Shown one piece after another: positions 27,612 through 36,433 of a stretch of DNA of 64,000 bases. The notes under the pieces were generated by a model. It did not search any database. It had not been told where the DNA came from and worked only from the letters and a program-made list of their open reading frames with translations. The DNA is from Sporohalobacter salinus (lineage in GTDB: Bacteria > Bacillota > Halanaerobiia > Halobacteroidales > Acetohalobiaceae). The DNA lies in assembly GCF_016908635.1 (NCBI RefSeq), contig NZ_JAFBEG010000005.1, positions 62,001 through 126,000 on the forward strand, read 5' to 3'. A program made the position numbers and the translations under genes. How positions within the stretch are numbered: position 1 is the first letter of the stretch; each line of letters starts with the position of its first letter.

Positions 27612-28856
27612 TTAAAGATTAGTGATTCTCTCCATAGGACTAATTATATCAGTAACTCTAAAGCCAAAGTTTTCATCAATTACAACTACCTCTCCTTTGG
27701 CAATTAACTTTCCATTAACTAATAAATCTACAGTTTCACCAGCTAACTTATCAAGCTCAATTACTGAGCCACTGCCTAATTCTAAAATATCTTTAATTAA
27801 CATCTTAGTTTTCCCTAATCTTACTGTAACTTCCAAAGGCACATCTTTAATTAAATTTATCTTGCTTTGAGCCTGGCTAGCCTGTGCTTCTCCTAATTGT
27901 GAGAACTCTACTGACTGTACATCAACACCTTCTTCTCTATTAACTGCACCACTTTTACTAGCAGCTAATTGTTGTCCTACTGGCTGTTGCTGTGGCTGCG
28001 AAGGCTGTTGTGCTGGCTGCTGCATCTGTTGTCCAGCCTGTGATTGTTTAGTTCTAGTTTCTGTATTTGCTTCATTTTGATCTTTAGCTGTAGCAGCTTC
28101 ACTACCTGACTGTTTTTCTTCAGCTGTATCTGATGATGTCCCAGGGTCAGTCAAATATGCTACTAATTCTTTAGCAAAATCCAACGGCATAAGCTGCACA
28201 ATTTGACTATCTATTAATTCACCAATAGTCAAATTAAATTCAACCTTTGCTATCACTTGACTAGGTTCAAAACTACGACTTTTAATTTCATCATTATTTA
28301 AAGTTAATAAATCAGCATTAGGAGGAGAGATATTAACTTTATCTCCTTCCATAATTGTTGACATAGAAGTAGAAGCTGACCCCATCATCTGATTCATAGC
28401 TTCACTAACAGCGCTTAAATGAAGATCATTTAATTCATCATCCGGGTCACTTCCATCGCCCCCCATCATTAAATCAGATATAATAGCTGCATCTTGTTGT
28501 TCTATAACCAAAAGATTACTACCTTCTAATCCTTCTATATATTCAACATCTATAACTACACAAGGGCGTTCATATTCATCAATTAAATTTTGAAAAGTAA
28601 TTAACTCCACCTCTGGGGCAGTAATCTCTACTGTCTCATCTAATAAACTATATAAAGCAGTAGCAGCAGACCCCATAGATATATTACCAATTTCACCGAT
28701 AGCATCCTTCTCTTTTTCTGTTAATTCTTCTTCTAGTTTAGAGTTATTACCATTATTCTTTTCATTTTCTTGTACTTCTTCAGCTTCCTCGTCATTAGAA
28801 TCATCATCATTTAATAAAGCATTAATCTCATCTTGGGACAAGACTTCTTCATTCAT
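27612..28856 (-). CDS. fliY: Motor switch phosphatase FliY (FliN-type C-terminus)
   Basis: C-ring protein combining a CheY-P phosphatase with FliN. The N-terminal EEVLSQDEINALL is the CheY-P-binding peptide. Two CheC-type helices follow (EKDAIGEIGNISMGSAATAL near 55 and LSAVSEAMNQMMGSAST near 150). A Q/P/A-rich linker of about 75 residues leads to the FliN (SpoA) domain from about 330 (VPLEVTVRLGKTKMLIKDIL). About 414 residues. ATG at 28856 after GGAGG; overlaps fliM by eight bases. Confidence 0.96.
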   Translation of the reverse strand: MNEEVLSQDEINALLNDDDSNDEEAEEVQENEKNNGNNSKLEEELTEKEKDAIGEIGNISMGSAATALYSLLDETVEITAPEVELITFQNLIDEYERPCVVIDVEYIEGLEGSNLLVIEQQDAAIISDLMMGGDGSDPDDELNDLHLSAVSEAMNQMMGSASTSMSTIMEGDKVNISPPNADLLTLNNDEIKSRSFEPSQVIAKVEFNLTIGELIDSQIVQLMPLDFAKELVAYLTDPGTSSDTAEEKQSGSEAATAKDQNEANTETRTKQSQAGQQMQQPAQQPSQPQQQPVGQQLAASKSGAVNREEGVDVQSVEFSQLGEAQASQAQSKINLIKDVPLEVTVRLGKTKMLIKDILELGSGSVIELDKLAGETVDLLVNGKLIAKGEVVVIDENFGFRVTDIISPMERITNL

Positions 28857-29853
28857 CTTCAACTGCCTCCTCTTTATCTAAAACAGAACTAATTTCTATA
28901 GCTAATTTACTTCCAACAACTCCTGGCTTTCCAATAAATTTTTCCTTACTGCCAACTTTAACTATTGCTTCTTTGATAGTCTTTTGATCTAATTTTATTA
29001 CATCTCCAGATTGTAAATCCAGTAAATCTGCTACCGTAATAGTTGAAGTCCCGAGATCAGCCATAACCGGTAACTTAGCATTACTCAATCTATCCTTTAA
29101 CTTTTCTAATTCCTCGGTATTAGTTGAATCTCGCGCAGTTGAAAACCAATATTGAGCATTTAATTTAGATACTATTGGCTCTAAAACAATATATGGAATA
29201 CAAACATTAATTAATCCTTCTGCCTCAGCAACTTCAGCATCAAATGTAGCTAAAATCACCATATCATTCCCAGGTACAATCTGAGTAAACTGAGGGTTAG
29301 ACTCTAAACTCTTAATTCGTGGTTTTAAATCAATAACATTTTCCCAAGCCTCTACAAAAGCACTTAAATTCTGTTTTAATATTTTTTTGATTACCATTTC
29401 TTCAATATCAGTAAAATCACGAATATTACTTGGCGGTGATCCTTGTCCTCCAAATAATCTTTCTACAATGGCATAACCAAGTCGAGGATTTATCTCTAAA
29501 ATGAATTCACCAGCTAAAGGATTAAAATCACAGATACTCATAATAGTTGGCTGTGGTAATGAACTAACAAATTCATCATAAGACAACTGTTCAATGGAAT
29601 TCAACTCTACATGTATCACTGTCCTTAACTGTGTAGAAAGACTGGTATTTAATAAACGAGCAAAATTTTCATATATCATCCTTAAAGTTCTTAATTGATC
29701 CTTAGATAGCTTATCAGGATGTTTAAAGTCATAAGCTTTAACCGACTTTTCATCATCATCATCTTTTAATTCTTCAGCCTCTACTTCCCCTGAATTAAAA
29801 TCCTGTAGTAAATTATCTATTTCATTTTGGGATAAAACTCTATCATCAGACAC
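28849..29853 (-). CDS. fliM: Flagellar motor switch protein FliM
   Basis: Middle layer of the C-ring; receives CheY-P. N-terminal VLSQNEIDNLL is the CheY-P-binding motif, the CheC-like middle domain has the FliG-contacting loop near FGGQGSPP, and the C-terminal SpoA domain starts around 255 (LPVMADLGTSTITVADLLDL). 334 residues. GTG start at 29853, six bases after GGGGGAG. Confidence 0.96.
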   Translation of the reverse strand: MSDDRVLSQNEIDNLLQDFNSGEVEAEELKDDDDEKSVKAYDFKHPDKLSKDQLRTLRMIYENFARLLNTSLSTQLRTVIHVELNSIEQLSYDEFVSSLPQPTIMSICDFNPLAGEFILEINPRLGYAIVERLFGGQGSPPSNIRDFTDIEEMVIKKILKQNLSAFVEAWENVIDLKPRIKSLESNPQFTQIVPGNDMVILATFDAEVAEAEGLINVCIPYIVLEPIVSKLNAQYWFSTARDSTNTEELEKLKDRLSNAKLPVMADLGTSTITVADLLDLQSGDVIKLDQKTIKEAIVKVGSKEKFIGKPGVVGSKLAIEISSVLDKEEAVEDE

Positions 29854-29867
29854 TTAATTCTCCCCCC

Positions 29868-30317
29868 CTACTGAACAACAAACTCGGTAAAGAAGACATT
29901 AGTTACTCTACCTTCAGAAATAAGCTTATTTAATTCACTTCTAATCTGTTCTCGCAAAGCTTTAGTCCCAGCTTTAGTATTGATATCTTCTGTCTTTTTA
30001 GTCCGAATAATTGAAATTACTGCATCCCTAATCTGTGGATTTCTAGATTTAAGCTTTTTAATAACATCTTCATTACTAACTTCTAACACCAAATCCATCC
30101 TCAAATAACGACGATCATTAGATAAATTAACCGTGAAATTTCCTGCTTTATAAGTAGGACCTAACTTGGTAGCTGTTTTATTGGCTTGATTACTACCCTG
30201 TCCACTTCCTCCTAACTGCTGCAACATAAAATAGGAAGTCCCAGCAGCAATTACTAATGATAATAAAACCATTACTACTAACATTAATTTAAAGTTCTGT
30301 CCAGCGTCTTCACTCAT
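29868..30317 (-). CDS. fliL: Flagellar basal body-associated protein FliL
   Basis: Stator-associated single-pass protein. Membrane helix at about 11-31 (LMLVVMVLLSLVIAAGTSYF), a G/Q/N linker, then the stomatin-like periplasmic domain (YKAGNFTVNLSNDRRYLRMD). 149 residues ending in FFTEFVVQ, the usual C-terminus. Follows motB with an 8-base overlap. Confidence 0.93.
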   Translation of the reverse strand: MSEDAGQNFKLMLVVMVLLSLVIAAGTSYFMLQQLGGSGQGSNQANKTATKLGPTYKAGNFTVNLSNDRRYLRMDLVLEVSNEDVIKKLKSRNPQIRDAVISIIRTKKTEDINTKAGTKALREQIRSELNKLISEGRVTNVFFTEFVVQ

Positions 30318-31050
30318 TCAACTTTCCTCCTTTTTGCCCACTAAATTCATCAAACTCTTTTTTTAATAAAATCACATCTACTCGTCTATTTAAAGCTCTA
30401 TTTTCAGAACTATTATTGGGCTTCACTGGTTTATATTTAGAATAACCAGCAGCCGACAATTTAGCTGGAACTATACCATTCTCCTCAATGAAATACTTTA
30501 CAACATTAGTTGCTCTGGCCGTTGATAATTCCCAATTAGAAGGAAATCTTGAATTACTAATAGGCAAATTATCAGTATGTCCCTCAACCATAATTTGATT
30601 AGGAACTCGACTTATTATATCAGAAATCTTATCTAAAATAGAATCAGCTTCATCTTTAATTTTAGCTTCTCCTAAATCAAATAATACTTTGCCAGTAAAC
30701 CGAATAGTCAAACCACGTTCTGTCATCTTCACTTTTATGTCATCCTGCAGCTTCTTTTTCTGTAAATAGGAAGTAAGTTTTTGATGGATCCTATTCAAAC
30801 GCGGCAGTCCCATATTATTATTCTGCACTCCAGCTGTAATTAATTCAGAAGACGAAACAGTCTTTCCTCCTTTTAAAACACCTAAATTGCCCTGCAAAGA
30901 CTCAAGAGCCATCTTAAACTTTTGTTCATTAATAGAAGAAAAAGAATATAATAAAACAAAAAAGGCTAACAAAAGTGTCATCATATCACCATATGTAGTT
31001 AGCCAATTACTGTCATCACTTTCATCATTTTGCCGTTTACGGCGTGGCAT
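30310..31050 (-). CDS. motB: Flagellar stator protein MotB
   Basis: Peptidoglycan-anchored stator subunit. The N-terminal helix SNWLTTYGDMMTLLLAFFVL carries the ion-translocating Asp near residue 23. The plug region follows, then an OmpA-like domain (about 110-240) with VEGHTDNLPI and NWELSTARATNVVKYFIEE. About 246 residues. The ATG at 31050, preceded by GGTGGAG inside the motA end, is preferred to the frame extension at 31077. Whether protons or sodium drive it cannot be read from sequence. Confidence 0.95.
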   Translation of the reverse strand: MPRRKRQNDESDDSNWLTTYGDMMTLLLAFFVLLYSFSSINEQKFKMALESLQGNLGVLKGGKTVSSSELITAGVQNNNMGLPRLNRIHQKLTSYLQKKKLQDDIKVKMTERGLTIRFTGKVLFDLGEAKIKDEADSILDKISDIISRVPNQIMVEGHTDNLPISNSRFPSNWELSTARATNVVKYFIEENGIVPAKLSAAGYSKYKPVKPNNSSENRALNRRVDVILLKKEFDEFSGQKGGKLNE

Positions 31051-31855
31051 TATTCTCCACCGCCATTTCGCTTTCAATTTCTTCCTCTTCTTCTAATTCT
31101 TGTCGACCAGCTCCAGATAAGAAAGCCTTTAATTTTTCTTCAATAATTCTAGGGTTCTCTCCTGCCTGAATCGAAAGAATTCCTTCAATCATAACTTCTT
31201 TAACCAAAATTTCTTCTTCACTCTTTGTCTTTAACTTTTTTGATAATGGTACGCAAATTAAATTAGCCATAAAAGTACCATAAAAAGTAGTAATTAAAGC
31301 AGTTGCCAATCCACCACCAACATTCTCTGGATTATCTAACTTACTTAACATCTGAATTAATCCTACTAAAGTACCCATCATTCCAAATGCTGGGGATAAT
31401 TCTCCCATGGTTTTAAAGATTCCCCTACTACTAGCATGACGTTCTTCTAAAAAAGCCAATTCAGTCTCTAAAATACTTCTGACTAATTCCGAATCTGTAC
31501 CATCTACTACTAACTGAATCCCTTTCTGCAAGAAATCATCATCCAACTGGTTAGCCTCATCCTCTAATGCCAATAATCCTTCTCTCCTAGCCTTTTCAGC
31601 AAAACTAACTAAAACAGAAATTACTTCCTGAGGATTAGTCTTTTGTTCATAAAATGCTACTCTTAAAACTCCAATTAATTCTTGAAGATGTTTAAATGAA
31701 TAACTAACTGTAACAGCAGCCAAAGTTCCACCTACTACTAATAAAAAGGAAGTAAGGCTTACAAAAATAACTGGGCTACCACCAAGAACTATTGCTCCCC
31801 CTATTAAGACAACTCCTGTTATAAGTCCTCCTATTGTTGCTAAATCTAAGTCCAT
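31037..31855 (-). CDS. motA: Flagellar stator protein MotA
   Basis: Stator ring subunit with four membrane helices. The cytoplasmic loop has RREGLLALEDEANQLDDDFL, and the third and fourth helices hold SPAFGMMGTLVGLIQML and LATALITTFYGTFMANLIC. 272 residues. ATG at 31855 after GAGGTG. Overlaps motB. Confidence 0.96.
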   Translation of the reverse strand: MDLDLATIGGLITGVVLIGGAIVLGGSPVIFVSLTSFLLVVGGTLAAVTVSYSFKHLQELIGVLRVAFYEQKTNPQEVISVLVSFAEKARREGLLALEDEANQLDDDFLQKGIQLVVDGTDSELVRSILETELAFLEERHASSRGIFKTMGELSPAFGMMGTLVGLIQMLSKLDNPENVGGGLATALITTFYGTFMANLICVPLSKKLKTKSEEEILVKEVMIEGILSIQAGENPRIIEEKLKAFLSGAGRQELEEEEEIESEMAVENNATP

Positions 31856-31882
31856 CTTATCACCTCATCTCTAAAGCATAAA

Positions 31883-32074
31883 CTATTCTACTACTTTATT
31901 TACCTCTCGTTTATAGTTAATTACCTTCTCTTTAACCAAATCTACTTTTTCAGTAACAACTATCTTATTGCCTGAAACCAAAGATATAACAGTATCCGGT
32001 GTAGATTCAATGAACTCTATCAATTCTGCATTCACTATTATCTCGGACCCATTTAATTTAGTAACTTCAATCAT
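31883..32074 (-). CDS. flbD: FlbD/SwrD family protein
   Basis: 63-residue protein matching FlbD (Bacillus SwrD, needed for full motor torque). VTKLNGSEIIVNAELIEFIE and TPDTVISLVSGNKIVV are the family pattern. ATG at 32074 after GGGGTG; the longer frame to 32083 overlaps the ribosome site. Placed between flgE and motA as in Bacillus, and preceded by a hairpin. Confidence 0.93.
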   Translation of the reverse strand: MIEVTKLNGSEIIVNAELIEFIESTPDTVISLVSGNKIVVTEKVDLVKEKVINYKREVNKVVE

Positions 32075-32097
32075 ATCTCTCACCCCTTTTGGGTTTT

Positions 32098-32137
32098 AAT
32101 AAAGGATTGGAGCAAATATTTGCTCCAATCCTTTATT
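32098..32137 (-). terminator. Intra-operon inverted repeat after flgE (partial terminator)
   Basis: A 20-bp perfect inverted repeat (32098-32117 with 32118-32137), starting nine bases after the flgE stop. The T tract on the minus strand is weak, so it may lower expression of flbD-motA-motB and downstream genes or protect the 3' end of the hook mRNA rather than stop transcription fully. Confidence 0.75.
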
Positions 32138-32145
32138 TATATTAA

Positions 32146-33789
32146 CTATCTCTTCAGATTAACTAACGTCTGCAACATCTGATCTGAAGTAGTAATTGCC
32201 TTTGAATTAGCCTGAAAACCTCGCTGAGCAGTAATCATTTCAGTAAATTGACGAGATAAATCAACATTTGACATTTCCAAACTCCCCGGCGTTAACATTC
32301 CTCGACCGCTAGTACCAGCTTGACCAATTTGTGCTTCACCAGAGTTATTAGATATGTTAAACATCGTACTTCCTTCCCGTGATAAACCGGCTGGGTTCTT
32401 AAAGCTAGCTACTCCAATTTTAGCTAATGTTTTGTTATAACCATTATCAAAAGAACCAGTTATAGTCCCTGATCCATCAATAGTAAAACTTTTAAGTGAA
32501 CCTTGAGAATATCCATCAGCTATGTCAAATTTAGCATCCATATCACCACCAGATTGAGTAAATTGAGAAAAATCTAAACTAACTGTCTGAGTACCTGCTC
32601 CTTTATCTGGAGTAAAGGTAATATCTACTTCATCTCCACCAGTAATATCACCATCACCATCAAAAGTAATTTGGTGTGCAGCACTTCCTAAACCAGTAGT
32701 AGTATCCAAAGTTGCATCACTTACACTTACATCTGATGGGGCTATTGTCCATTCATTATCAGCTGTCTTCTTTGTAGTGAAAGAAATAGTATGTTCTGTT
32801 CCCTGAGAGTCATAAACATTAGCTGTCAGATCCCGCTGAGCATTTAATGTATAATCCCCATCTACAGTTTCGCCGGCTCCGCCATCAAATAACGGAGTAG
32901 AATTAATATCAAAACTACCACCAAAACTTGCCAAAGTCTGTGTATTTCCATCTCCTGTTACATCCAATTCTAAATCGTTACTTCCTGCTAATAAATCAAT
33001 AGTACTTCCTCCATCATCTGCAACTAAATTAGTTACATTACCCTCTTCATCTACATTAATAGTTCCAGTTAATGTATTGCCGAGTGATGATCCACCTGCA
33101 ATAAAATCATCACTAGAATTTTCACCAGTTAATGTAAAGTCCCATTCATTATAATTTGGAGTTTTAGATAAATCAACACTCATATCCCCAACATTAGTAC
33201 CATCATCTACTTGTATTTTATTAGGAGTAAATTCTAATAAATTCTCTACTGAACCATCTAAATTGCCCTTAAAGTTAGCATTTTTAGAAGCTGAAGCTTC
33301 CATGGTTTTATCTAAGGAAATATCTTCTAAATTAGCACCGCCCATTTTATTAATTTCACCACTTTCGTTAGCCTTCCATCCCTGCATTCGATAACCAGTA
33401 GAAGAATTAACCAAGTACCCTTCTTTATCAAAAGTTAAATTACCTGCTCTAGTATATAAATTCTGATTTCCATCATTAGCTATAAAAAATCCTTCACCAT
33501 CAATTGCTAAGTCTGTCATTTTACCGGTGGACTGCGGATTACCTGATCCCATATTATTATCTACACTGCCTACCTGAACTCCCAAACCAATCTGTTGAGG
33601 ATTAGTCCCCCCTCTACCATCTTGGGGAGAAGAAGCTCCTTCAATTGTTTGACTTAACATTTCCTGAAAAGTAACTCTACTACCTTTATACCCAGTAGTA
33701 TTAACATTAGAAATGTTATTACCAATTACATCCATCTTTGTCTGGTGAGCTTTAAGCCCTGAAACACCAGCATACATCGACCGCATCAT
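32146..33789 (-). CDS. flgE: Flagellar hook protein FlgE
   Basis: Hook subunit. The N-terminal rod-type motif RSMYAGVSGLKAHQTKMDVI and NNISNVNTTGYKGSRVTFQE and the C-terminal VDLSRQFTEMITAQRGFQAN are conserved. 547 residues, long for a hook protein because of a G/D/T/S-rich central domain (about 150-440) that should form the exposed D2/D3 surface. ATG at 33789 after AGGAGG with an 11-base gap; a second ATG follows directly. Confidence 0.96.
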   Translation of the reverse strand: MMRSMYAGVSGLKAHQTKMDVIGNNISNVNTTGYKGSRVTFQEMLSQTIEGASSPQDGRGGTNPQQIGLGVQVGSVDNNMGSGNPQSTGKMTDLAIDGEGFFIANDGNQNLYTRAGNLTFDKEGYLVNSSTGYRMQGWKANESGEINKMGGANLEDISLDKTMEASASKNANFKGNLDGSVENLLEFTPNKIQVDDGTNVGDMSVDLSKTPNYNEWDFTLTGENSSDDFIAGGSSLGNTLTGTINVDEEGNVTNLVADDGGSTIDLLAGSNDLELDVTGDGNTQTLASFGGSFDINSTPLFDGGAGETVDGDYTLNAQRDLTANVYDSQGTEHTISFTTKKTADNEWTIAPSDVSVSDATLDTTTGLGSAAHQITFDGDGDITGGDEVDITFTPDKGAGTQTVSLDFSQFTQSGGDMDAKFDIADGYSQGSLKSFTIDGSGTITGSFDNGYNKTLAKIGVASFKNPAGLSREGSTMFNISNNSGEAQIGQAGTSGRGMLTPGSLEMSNVDLSRQFTEMITAQRGFQANSKAITTSDQMLQTLVNLKR

Positions 33790-33822
33790 AAATTAATCGA
33801 CCTCCTACAGAAATTTTAATTA

Positions 33823-33888
33823 TCAATATTCAGCCACTTCTATCAGTCCGCGGCTTATGGCTTCCTCAAATGAGGTCCAGCCATTAAT
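33823..33888 (-). other. Possible 21-codon micro-ORF and hairpin between TIGR02530 gene and flgE
   Basis: The 94-base gap before flgE is unusually GC-rich and holds an open frame of 21 codons ending TGA at 33823. It reads like coding sequence (WTSFEEAISRGLIEVAEY) but has no canonical start; the only candidate is ATT at 33888, overlapping the stop of the preceding gene, and no Shine-Dalgarno is seen. The same bases form a hairpin with CCTCATTTGAGG at its tip. It could be a micropeptide, a gene remnant or chance. Confidence 0.25.
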
Positions 33889-34273
33889 CCATTACTACTG
33901 CACTATCAATATTCGTAAAAACATTCTCCTTCATATTCTGATCATCAACGGCAGTTATTACTGTCTTATTTTCTACACTAACTACATATGAAACCTTATC
34001 CATCATAATCAATGATTCTTTAGCTCCTTTATTCTCTGCTTTAGTTACTGCCTTTTCTAGCTTATTCATATCCTGAGACGTCAAATTTATATTCCGAGAA
34101 TTCAACCGTTTCTTAGCATGACCGGAAAATTCAATTCCCGATTTTTCTTTTAATTGATTCTGTAAAATTTCATTAAAGGAATTACCATTCTTCTTTACTC
34201 TATTAGTATTCCTTTTCTGATTTGATTGCTGCAAAGGAGCAATCGGACGATTAGAATAAATTTGATTGCTCAT
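33884..34273 (-). CDS. Flagellar operon protein, TIGR02530 family
   Basis: 129-residue protein conserved between flgD and flgE in many Firmicutes. The family core SGHAKKRLNSRNINLTSQDM, then KVSYVVSVENKTVITAVD and KENVFTNIDSAVV, is complete. The N-terminal 40 residues are polar and probably disordered. Its biochemical role is not established; position suggests hook assembly or hook-cap function. ATG at 34273 after GAGGGTG. Confidence 0.9.
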   Translation of the reverse strand: MSNQIYSNRPIAPLQQSNQKRNTNRVKKNGNSFNEILQNQLKEKSGIEFSGHAKKRLNSRNINLTSQDMNKLEKAVTKAENKGAKESLIMMDKVSYVVSVENKTVITAVDDQNMKENVFTNIDSAVVMD

Positions 34274-34294
34274 TTAGATCACCCTCTCAAGGTA

Positions 34295-34711
34295 TTAACC
34301 TAAAATTTCATTAACGCTCCCCATATTATATTCATTACCATTAATTATTAACTTAGGACCGCTGTCAGCCATCTTAACCTTTTCTACTTCACCTGTTATT
34401 GTCTCTCCACTATCTTCATTTAAAGCTTTAACCTCTTTACCAACCAAACCACTTACTTGAGTCAGCTTCTGCATATTTAAAAATTCTTCCATGTTAGTAT
34501 TCATATTCGACATCTGCTCTAAAGAAGTAAACTGAGCGGTCTGAGAAATAAATTCCTTATTATCCATCGGATCTAACGGATCTTGATTCTTTAATTGAGT
34601 CACCATTAATTCTAAAAATTCATTCTTCCCCATTTTATTCGTAGATTTAATCTTAGCTTTTGATCCGTTCATAACATTATTAGAAGTAGAAACAACATCA
34701 CTAATGGACAT
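34295..34711 (-). CDS. flgD: Hook capping/scaffold protein FlgD
   Basis: Needed for hook polymerisation. The conserved N-terminal block MGKNEFLELMVTQLKNQDPL and DNKEFISQTAQFTSLEQM is present, followed by a short beta segment with the end of a FlgD Tudor-like domain. 138 residues, the short form. ATG at 34711 is 11 bases after GGAGG; the TTG at 34729 lies at the ribosome site itself. Confidence 0.94.
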   Translation of the reverse strand: MSISDVVSTSNNVMNGSKAKIKSTNKMGKNEFLELMVTQLKNQDPLDPMDNKEFISQTAQFTSLEQMSNMNTNMEEFLNMQKLTQVSGLVGKEVKALNEDSGETITGEVEKVKMADSGPKLIINGNEYNMGSVNEILG

Positions 34712-34735
34712 CTTCTCCATCACCTCCAATTCAAT

Positions 34736-36391
34736 TTAAATCACATAATCAATAGAATCAATTTCCAAACTACTTTCTACTACAGAATCTACTTCTATTG
34801 GTTCCTCTATCTTACCTAATTCCTCTAAAAGTTCTGGATCCAATCTCTGTTGATTCTTGTTACTCTGCTGTCTTCCTGAAAACCCCTGTTGGTTAAACGA
34901 TTCCTGTTCCTGAAAAGAACTAAAATCTTCCTCACTTCCTACTTCAACTACCATTTCACCAACTTCTAGGTTTTTCTCAGTTAATGCATTCTTCAATTGG
35001 TGTAACTGAGCTTCAATTGCCTTCTTTACTTGATAATTTTCAGCCATTACTTTAGTAGTAAGTACTCCATCACTAATAGCCATTTTTAAATTTACTTTTC
35101 CTAAAGAATCCGGCTTTAATTTTAATGTTAATTCATTCTTTCCTAAACTCTTCAACTGCTCTAATTGTTGCAAAACTTGGCTAACAACCTTAGTCTGATC
35201 TACTCGTTGAAGATTACCATTAACATTCATAAATTTACTATTGACTATATTCTGTCTAACCACATTATTCTTGGCTCTCATTTGATCTTCAACTCTAATT
35301 TTAGCAGCATTGAAGCTTTCTTCCTTTAGTTTCTGCTTATCACTACTTAATCTAACTCTAACTTTTTTTTCACTAGTTTCTTTATTCTGTGATTCTAACA
35401 GTTGCTTTAACAATGACTTATCAGACTGACTTTCTTTAGATTTCAACTGTTCTTTAGAAGGCTGTTGGTCAGAAAGAGTATTATCTTTAGCAGGTTCCTT
35501 ATTATTAAAAGACTGATGACTTCCTACTTTAACCTGTTGATTTTTCTGCTTCACTTCAATCTGATCACCTGTAATTCCATACTTCTGCAATAATTTGCTT
35601 AATTTACTATCAGAATTAGTAAGCTGTTTAAGCAGTTTAGATATCTGCTGTAATCGCTGATTCTGCTGATTGCCTTTAAGACCAAAAGTTGATCTTTGCT
35701 TCTGCATTTTACTAGCTAACTTTTTTAATTCAGCTAACTTTTGAAGTAAATTTTCTTTAAACTTCTTAACAGCTTCAAGATTTTTTCGGTTCTTAATAGA
35801 TTGTTGTTGATCAGAACTAAGCTTATCTAATAATTTTAACTGTCCGGCTCCAATCTCTTTTAGTTTCTTAAGCTGTAATTCAAATTCCTTTGCAGTTGTT
35901 AATAATTTAGTTTTCAGATTCTTTAATTTAGTCTTTTCTGCTTCTGACAATGAAGATAACTGATTGACATTTAACTTCATCAATTGCTGATAAATACTAC
36001 CAATGGAATCAAATAATTCTTTTAACTCTTCTTCTGTAATTTCAATCCCATCTTTAGCTAGTAATTTCTGCAGCTTATGAAGCTCTTTTGAAGTTAACTT
36101 TAAATTTGAATCTTCCCCAAATAATTTTTTTAGTTCTGTCGAACTTAAGTTTACATCTGAATCTTTATCCAGCAACTTTTGTAGCTTCTTAAGCTCTTCT
36201 GAATTTGAATTCTGACTAAGTAATTCCTTTACTTTCTGTTTATCTTTCTGATTTAAAGCCGCATTCTCTAATTTATTTAAGAAACTTGATCCTGGTTTCT
36301 TATTTGCTTTTTTATTTCTTGCCATCCGATGGGATGAATTATGTGCAGATTGAGAGTTACTATTCAATTGTAACAACTGAGCTGCTTCCAA
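34736..36391 (-). CDS. fliK: Flagellar hook-length control protein FliK
   Basis: Molecular ruler secreted during hook growth. The C-terminal substrate-switch domain is visible (LTLKLKPDSLGKVNLKM, then VKKAIEAQLHQLKNALTEKN). About 551 residues from TTG 36391, ten bases after AGGAGG. The N-terminal 450 residues are K/L/Q/S-rich with helical repeats; residues about 65-125 hold two copies of a 25-residue helix-loop-helix unit, one with an EF-hand-like loop. The first 40 residues are the likely export signal. Confidence 0.92.
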   Translation of the reverse strand: MEAAQLLQLNSNSQSAHNSSHRMARNKKANKKPGSSFLNKLENAALNQKDKQKVKELLSQNSNSEELKKLQKLLDKDSDVNLSSTELKKLFGEDSNLKLTSKELHKLQKLLAKDGIEITEEELKELFDSIGSIYQQLMKLNVNQLSSLSEAEKTKLKNLKTKLLTTAKEFELQLKKLKEIGAGQLKLLDKLSSDQQQSIKNRKNLEAVKKFKENLLQKLAELKKLASKMQKQRSTFGLKGNQQNQRLQQISKLLKQLTNSDSKLSKLLQKYGITGDQIEVKQKNQQVKVGSHQSFNNKEPAKDNTLSDQQPSKEQLKSKESQSDKSLLKQLLESQNKETSEKKVRVRLSSDKQKLKEESFNAAKIRVEDQMRAKNNVVRQNIVNSKFMNVNGNLQRVDQTKVVSQVLQQLEQLKSLGKNELTLKLKPDSLGKVNLKMAISDGVLTTKVMAENYQVKKAIEAQLHQLKNALTEKNLEVGEMVVEVGSEEDFSSFQEQESFNQQGFSGRQQSNKNQQRLDPELLEELGKIEEPIEVDSVVESSLEIDSIDYVI

Positions 36392-36433
36392 TTCTTTTTC
36401 ACCTCCTTTCAAAAATATGATATATATTAAAGT

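Noticed and set aside
27870-28080. Q/P-rich stretch in fliY as a frameshift or repeat insertion
   Set aside because: The frame continues cleanly from the CheC-like domain into the FliN domain; variable low-complexity linkers are normal in FliY.
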